A stretch of 64,000 nucleotides of DNA, from NCBI RefSeq assembly GCF_030247195.1, contig NC_080671.1, forward strand, positions 102,349,845-102,413,844. The letters run 5' to 3'. The notes under the pieces were generated by a model, which was given only the letters and a program-made list of their open reading frames with translations, was not told where the DNA came from and did not search any database. The position numbers were made by a program, and so were the translations under genes. Shown one piece after another: positions 56,842 through 64,000 of the stretch. Source of the DNA: Topomyia yanbarensis (lineage: Eukaryota > Arthropoda > Insecta > Diptera > Culicidae). Numbering within the stretch: position 1 is the stretch's first letter; each line of letters begins with the position of its first letter.

Positions 56842-59766
56842 CTGAATCGAATGGTATATGTCACTCGGCCCTCCGGGCCTCCGTTAAAAAGTCGGTTTTC
56901 AGAGCAATTGCAATACCATTCTATTGAGAAAGTCAAAAATCTAAGACAGATCAGGAGCACTTCAACAAGCATGAATTTGAAGTTTTACCCAAAATCGGCC
57001 CATTTTACAAAAAATCAAAATTCGCCACTAGTAGGGAGCGTTTTAACAAATTCACTCCCAAGAAGAATGTGGTCCTGATACCCTAACCTTTCATTTAAGA
57101 AGTGAGCCCGATGACTTTTTTAACATGAATGTCATTTTGGGACACCCTACTGTTTTTTTCAACTTTATAGTAATGAGTTTTATATAGCAGGAGAAATTGT
57201 TGGCCGATGAAAATCAATAGTTTTGGACATTTACAATGCGCTGGGGGGAGGGGGGGTCCGCCGATGCGCCAAAATTGATTTTTTTGATTTTTTTTGGTAA
57301 TGAGTTTTATATTAAAGGAGAAGTTGTTGGCCATTGAAAATAAATAATTATGGACATTTACGACTATCAAAATATCAAATTAACATTTATTAAAATGGGT
57401 GCGAATTATGTTTCAAGTGTTTCACCTTCGACACGTAGCCCATCAAGTTCATGGCTGGCGAGCCATTGTGTAAACGTGCAAAGTGTACTAAGAATGTAAT
57501 ATGCATTTCCACAATTATATTGAACATAACCAGCCATGGAGTCATAGTTTGGCGAAATGGTGAATTTTAGGTGAGTTAAAATAGGTTTTTTTTAAAAAAA
57601 AAGCATCGTAGAATATTCAAACTGATTTTTTTTCCATTTGAGTACATTGCGACCAGCCCGGGGACAGCTTGACAGATAGTGCTTGTTTCATATATGTACC
57701 ACTAATTTGATGGTGGCGCTAGTATGCCTTCTCCGTACGAGTACCACGAACAACGAAACGAAATAGTTTCAAGAGAAAAGCGTGTTTCGTTACGTGTGTT
57801 ATGAACGCCGTCAATGCAGCAAGAACAACATTTAGAAAAAGCGTATTCCAAAATGTGGATAAAGAAAACAATTATTAGAGAATAAATTTATCCCTAACTG
57901 GAAACTGTCAGCAAGGTACATAAATCTTATTATAAATTTAACTGGAAGTCGTTGTTTTTTTTGTTTTATTGTTGTGTGAAGTGTGTCATCGGTAAATCAT
58001 TTGTGCTTTTTGCCCGAGAAATATGAATGGAAATCATTTTGGCCAATGAAAGTAAATCACCAAGCCTAACAATTCGTGAACATATGACATCTTGTTTCAA
58101 ATTAATTTAGAACGTCAAGAATTCTAGAATTTTGGGAATATAAACGAAATATGTAGGATTTTCTACACAGTTAGCAAAATTGGTTTTGGATAGAATTTGT
58201 GCGCTTTTACCAGAATTCTGGCAGCAAACCGGTAGTGCCCGGTTTTAGGATGCTGCCAGGAATAGGGCCATGCATAAATGACGTAGCATTTTGGGGGGTA
58301 GGGAGGGATACCAAATTTGTGACGAAGTGTGACTCGGGGGAGGGTAGGGTCAGAAGTTGTGCGACGTAGCATTAAGTTTAAAATCCATTGTTTAGAGAAA
58401 ACAATTTAATGATCCTCCATTATTTCCAAGAGAAATAAATTTAAATTCAAACAAGTTACTTTTGATGCGGTTTTTCATGAGGTAAATTTTACGATTCGCG
58501 GAATTACAAGTTCACAAAAATACGAAAAGATTTTGTATGCGGATTTAACTTGCTACATTAGTTAGTTAATGTTGCTAACTATTAAACTTAGTTTGGAAGC
58601 TGAATTAAATTTTCACTTCGAATTCAACCAAACAAAATTTAGTAATTTAGATGAACGTATGCTTCTTAGAATCATTGGCAGCTGCAGGATTGTGAACTGA
58701 GAGAACTTCTCTTTATGCTCCCCTGGACATATAAAAATTCCAAACAATACTATCAACACTATATTTGTGATGAAATGGGCTTATTTTGCACGCAATTTGC
58801 TGTTATAATGAAAGTGTTGATAAAAGTCGTCTAACATTTTGAAAGGACATGTGAATAATTGAAAAAAATGTAATTTTTTTCATTACCCGGGCGCTTTGCA
58901 TGGGACGAGGGGAAGGGGGTAGGTAAATGCTACATTATCTACGAGGGGGAGGTTAGAATTTTGTCACCAAATGCTACGAGGGGAGAGGGAGGGGTCAAAA
59001 ATCGCCGAAAAAAGCTACGTCATTTGTGTACGGCCCCATATACAACTATGTTCGATTCTTGCCAGAGCTATATTCGACTTTTGCAATAATTCTGTCCAAA
59101 AGATTTTGCGATGGTTTTGGTACGAATTCTTTCAGAATTCATTTCGCATATTACTCAGCTCCAGCCCGACAGAAAACTAATTGAACGGCGTCTACCGGAG
59201 GATTTCATGTTAGTTCGATCTCGAAGATTTTCGGAAATTTCAATATAAGTGGAAGTGGCACGATTTTGAAAGCCATCTTCCTGTATTTCTGAAAATCGAT
59301 TTATTTTTCTTGGATTTTTTAGATCCAAAATGGAAACTATGTTTCTGTTAATGTATGGACAGTTTTTACTTTGAACAGCGAAATAAATTTGGTGATAGAA
59401 ATGCTTAAATTGTTAATTTTTGCAGCTATGGAAAATAATAGATGGGATGCGCCTTTTTTAAATTCTGTTCCATTCGAGCCGCCATGACATCACCAAATCA
59501 CCACAAAATTTGCTTATGAGTTCAATATATATTTATAATGATTTTATTACAGTCGCTACCATTGCTATCGGTTTTATAAAAGTAATAAAAACTTCCAGAT
59601 AAATCCGCTCTTATTATTATTATTATCTTAAGGCTATCTTTAAGACCTCGATAAATCATATAGAAGAATATAATGATAAAAATTCCCTTTTGCCTTATCA
59701 ATTGCTGTATTGCAGCTTTCAAGTGCTCAAAAAATCATATATCTAAAGCCACTATAAAACCCTGTC
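56840..59766. repeat. Direct repeat, right copy, abutting the LINE 3' end
   Basis: Counterpart of 47442-50814 without the 421-bp palindrome. To its right the sequence continues as unique DNA (GCCAATCTTAATG). To the left of the first copy the GAACTCGACG context runs on naturally. The outer flanks are therefore host sequence and the inner ones are LINE. Confidence 0.95.
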
Positions 59767-61320
59767 GCCAATCTTAATGTTGTTTTATAAACATTCTCAA
59801 TAAAATATGATAGTCTACAAAAAGCTTTTTTAAAACTATTATAAGAGTATCAATTCTTCCCCAACGCAGTTAAAAATACTTGCAGGTTTATAGCGAATAG
59901 GTTGTGAGCAATTCGGTCTATGGTTATACTGGTGAAGAGTAACTCGCTAGATGGCCATTATTATGATTGATATTGAGTCGGCCTTTGTAAACACTTTTTG
60001 TCGTGAAATACGAATTATAGAAACCATTCTAAATAAAGGAACATACAATAAATTACTACTGCTCACTGTTATCTATACACTATGAGATTAGTATAGAACA
60101 TGGTGGAATTATTTGGTATGTTTTTATTTTTTTAGCTATTGGCGTTTTTTTTGCTGGAGCAGCATTATTATGAGAGCGAAGCAATACGATTATCAATTTT
60201 ATTTCTATATTCACGACAAAATTTGAAGCGCATGTTCTTCATGACTGAGAAAGCTCTTACAATTCGCAAATTAACTTTTAGATTTTACTAACATGATTAT
60301 CAAAATTATTTAGCACGCAAACTCTGGTGATTTTCACTAACAGATGCAAAGATGACGTTTATATTATTTGTTTACATTTAAGCTGCCTTCTAAAGCAACC
60401 ATAAATCAGAAAAGATTTAAGGCTTATTTAAAACGGAATCGCTGATTCTGAACGAATTTGATGTTGTTCATAAAGCGGTTTTTAAAGCCTGTTAGAGAAT
60501 ATGTATGCTGCTTCTGAAAAGTTTTAAAGCAGGTTTATGTACATTGGGCCAACTAGTTAGAATATGATCGTGAAGCGTTTATTAGGAGGTTTTCATGGAA
60601 TTGAAAGTTTTAATGCTAGTTTTCCAAAGTAAGTCGTGGAAACTGCTAATAGAATTTAATAAAACTAAAATTGTTACTTGGGAGAGCCTTTATCTACTTT
60701 CTCTTTCATTCATTACGGCGTCATCATAAAACTTTCCAATATTGTTTTTGTACCGAAAGACTCTTAATTTTTATTAGTATATTATGCTAAGGGTTAAGGA
60801 ACAAACGTATAAGCGGCCGAGTTTTGAAGGTGAAAGAATAATTTCGTTCGTTTAATGGCCTGTCAACAAAAATTTGTTCCATATATATTGGCTCTATATT
60901 ATTAATGAAATAATATTAGTAATAAATTGATTTCCCTGAATAAAAGAGAAAAATTGTGAAAATTATGTCTTACAATACCATCATTCTGTAAATTGATTAC
61001 GCTGCGAACGCATGAAAAAGTTTTCATTTTGTCACATTGGCGGTTCCCCGTGTTCATAGTTAATCTCCAAAATTATAGATTTTCAACGGCACACAACTTC
61101 CCCTTCAATATAAAACTCATTACTTAAAAGCTGAAAAAAATCCATTTTGACGCATTAGCGGACCCCCTGCGCATTGTAAATGTCCAAAACTATTGATTTT
61201 GGATTGCCAACAACTTCTCCTTCAACAATACCAGGTGACCGCTAATATTTTGCTGCAGTACTTTCCTATAGCAAGCGAAAAAGGAACTAACGCATATACC
61301 CATCTTGCAAATATAAGCCA
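59767..61320. other. Non-coding with worn repeats
   Basis: 60690-60840 is a degraded MITE-A copy (CTACTTTCTCTTTCATTC). About 61040-61235 is a diverged inverted copy of the two ~125-bp units inside the 2.9-kb direct repeats (GCGGACCCCCTGCGCATTGT). No gene recognised. Confidence 0.55.
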
Positions 61321-61880
61321 TGAATGTCGTTCACTACATTCATTTTGAACCGCTGCTATGAAATTTATTTGCAACAGTTCCAACGCAACGGATGATGGAA
61401 GTTAGACACACGGGCTATTCACACACATTTGCAATTGTCAGCGAACCAAACTAAACTACGGCACCAAGCCGAACTTTCACGAACATGCAACAGGCACGCT
61501 CAGCAGCACGAACGTTTTTGCCTTTCTCTCGTTCGTTTACATACACAGCAGCCGAAGTCAAACTTGCACCGGTGCTGTCGTTTTGATTTTTTCCCGAACT
61601 TTCGCATTAAATGGCATTCGAAATGATTTCTTCCAGTCATGGTGGCCGAGAACATAACTGCTATGTGGCGGCATTCACGCACACCAAAGAAATTACATTC
61701 ATTGAACGACGTTCATACGTATACCAACCACGAAATTCGTATATGACTTTCCTACTCGGGCAGCAGCGTGAAAGTTTATAAGCTTGCGACGTTCATAAAA
61801 AAAATGTCACGTTTCCAGCCTTGGACATGACACTTTCACTGAAATTTTCGAAAAATTGCGCTCAATAAATAAACATTTGT
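61321..61880. repeat. Possible inverted-repeat or retroposed element
   Basis: GAATGTCGTTCACTACATTC near 61322 is roughly mirrored by CATTCATTGAACGACGTTCA near 61698. The sequence then runs to AATAAATAAAC at about 61864 and an A-run, as in a retroposed transcript. No protein recognised. Confidence 0.35.
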
Positions 61881-61881
61881 G

Positions 61882-62140
<259 letters not shown>

Positions 62141-62584
62141 ATAGAAAATAGCCATATACAGCAAGTATGTGAGTGGCACTCACCTTCAGGAACGACTGTT
62201 TGGGCCGAAACGTCAATGTACAATGCAATCCAACTAAAACAGTATTATGTCGAGTTCATCGATATGTGAGCTACAACATAACATTTACTGATGGCGAATG
62301 GATCGACTAGTTTTTCTTAAAACCTAGGAAAACGAATGAGAAAATTTGAATTTCCATAAGACACAATGTGGGGTTAGCTCTTTTGGACGCCAGCCATTCA
62401 ACTGATCTGAACATACAAGTTCGGTAAAACAAAAAACTACGGTGTTTTTTCGCTGTGAAATCTACCTTGGTACACTGGCAGTGTTGTCAAAAAACTGAGA
62501 TTTGGAATTCATTTCAAGCCATTGGACTTTGAACAGCTACACCGCATATTCGTTAGTTGGGTGTTCGCTAGTTGGGGCATGCCC

Positions 62585-63560
62585 CAACTCATGATATCGC
62601 AATAGCGAAGCTGGACAAACTCGGTATTCATGGACAACTACTGCGCTGGTTTCGTTCCTACCTCGATGGAAGGCAACTCCAAATCAGCATTAAGGACTGT
62701 CTATCTACACCATTCTTCGCTAAATCCGGCATCCCACAAGAAAGCCATCTCGGTCCAGTGATATTCCTCCTCTACTTTAATGACGTCAACATCAAATTAC
62801 AAGGACCCCGCCTTTTTTTGCCGACGACATGAAAATGTTTCGACAAATACGGGATAAAACCGATGCCGAGTTTCTTCAGAGTGAATTGGAGAGCTTTAGT
62901 ACGTGGTGTGATCTAAACGGAATGGCTTTAAACCCGAGCAAATGCTCAATCGTTACGTTCACGCGGAAACGCCATCCGATTCAGTTTAACTACCATCTCA
63001 TCGACTCGAGTATTCCAAGACACTCTAACGTCAAGGATCTCGGAGTCATCATGGATTCGGCACTAACGTTCAAACCACATACATCATCCATTGTGGATAA
63101 GGCTTCAAGACAGCTTGGGTTCATCTTCCGATTAGCGAAAAACTTTAAGGACGTATACTGTTTAAAATCTCTCTATTGCGCGCTGGTTAGCTCAACACTG
63201 GAATATTGTTCTGCTGTTTGGAACCCTTACTACCAGAACGGTGTCGACAGAATCAACCATCCAACGCCTGTTCATACGCTTTGCACTGCGACATCTTCCT
63301 TGGCAAAACAGATTTCAGCTGCCAAGCTACGAAAACCGTTGTCAGTTAATACAGCTCGATACTCTAAGAATCCGGAGGGACTACTCTCGAACCCTGTTCG
63401 TCTCGGACTTACTGTCTGCCAGGGTGGATTGCCCTACAATCCTCGAAGCGCTGCGATCTTCAAGCTCGCGTTCGAGCTCTGCGCAATAACTCTCTTCTGC
63501 GAGTCCCGTTCAGGAGAACTAACTATGGGCGCCAGAGCGTTGCACAGTGGCCGGAGGCTG
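62585..63560 (+). pseudogene. Decayed Jockey-type LINE ORF2 fragment
   Basis: Starts abruptly inside the reverse transcriptase (SHDIAIAKLDKLGIHGQLLRW with an altered start). It passes a worn GIPQ motif and reaches the catalytic ADDMKMFRQ at about 62820. Here a T-run has gained or lost a base, so the two halves lie in different frames. A second frame change is near 63245 (VDRI then SIQRRFIRFALR-like in another frame). The 3' part includes KDLGVIMDSALTFKPH, SSTLEYCSAVWNPYY and a closing RRTNYGRQS-like stretch. At least two frameshifts and a 5' truncation make it inactive. It differs in sequence from the LINE at 50815-56841. Confidence 0.85.
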
Positions 63561-63589
63561 GCCAAAACCTCAAAAATTTATTTTTGAAA

Positions 63590-64000
63590 TATTGATATTT
63601 CATATTTTTCCTAAATTTCTCATGTATTGAATGATATATATTCAAAATTTTCTGATCATTGGATAAGAACACGATTTTTAACAGGAGTTTAAACGTACCA
63701 AAGTCCGGATTTTTTAATGATTTTCATTTCCGAAACCACCATTGCTCTGTTCACTTCAAATGCATGTTGCTCTTTTGATTTTGGTCCGATTTTAGCACAA
63801 CTAGTTTCATTATGTAGAGGAACGAAAGAACTTTGCTAATGAGTAAAATACATTTGGTAAATTTGCTTGGAACTATGACTTTTTAGTTTAAATATGTTTA
63901 AGGTGGTCAGATCCAAAATACTTTTTTCACTAATGTATTCTGTACAAATTTCGGAATCATTTCGGAACGGTCACATAGTATACATTCTATGTGAAATTAC
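63590..64000. other. Non-coding, nothing recognised
   Basis: A+T-rich sequence after the decayed LINE. No repeat ends or protein-like frame were recognised before the window closes. Confidence 0.4.

Overview
This is a eukaryotic, A+T-rich, transposon-dominated window. Its most likely source is a culicine mosquito such as Aedes. That is an inference from insect-type split genes, a MADF-accompanied Harbinger transposon, I/Jockey-type LINEs and a very high density of short inverted-repeat elements, many inserted inside one another. No database search was possible.

Two host-type genes are readable. On the minus strand at 2402-6364 lies an eight-exon gene of unknown function. All of its splice sites are consistent and its phases join. 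Its 5' half (exons 1-5) lies in a 2,196-bp unit that is repeated head to tail with no difference I could see (4518-6713 and 6714-8909). On the plus strand at 32175-34211 lies a complete three-exon ATAD1/Msp1-type AAA ATPase of the mitochondrial outer membrane (383 aa).

The rest is mobile DNA. 9189-10752 looks like a solo LTR. 14276-23673 is a 9.4-kb PIF/Harbinger transposon with intact transposase and MADF genes. It sits inside a smaller element whose uninterrupted relative is at 27404-27898, and it carries at least six further insertions itself. 25451-31652 holds stacked short elements, including a three-layer nest at 29783-31652 that ends with a 1.3-kb element flanked by a 7-bp target duplication. 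36250-43760 holds a 3.1-kb TTAA-flanked giant palindrome and a second 3.7-kb inverted-repeat region. 44611-45129 is a small TTAA-flanked element.

47442-59766 is the most unusual part. A full-length non-LTR retrotransposon (50815-56841; ORF1 with three zinc knuckles, ORF2 with endonuclease, reverse transcriptase and RNase H) is bounded on both sides by a near-identical direct repeat of about 2.9 kb that touches its 5' and 3' ends exactly. This has the layout of a target-site duplication but is hundreds of times longer than usual. The right end of the window has a long (TA)n tract and a decayed LINE reverse-transcriptase fragment.

The coding content therefore works as separate systems: an ATPase that clears mislocalised tail-anchored proteins, an autonomous DNA transposon (transposase plus DNA-binding partner), and an autonomous retrotransposon. 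Around them are many non-autonomous elements that would depend on enzymes encoded elsewhere.
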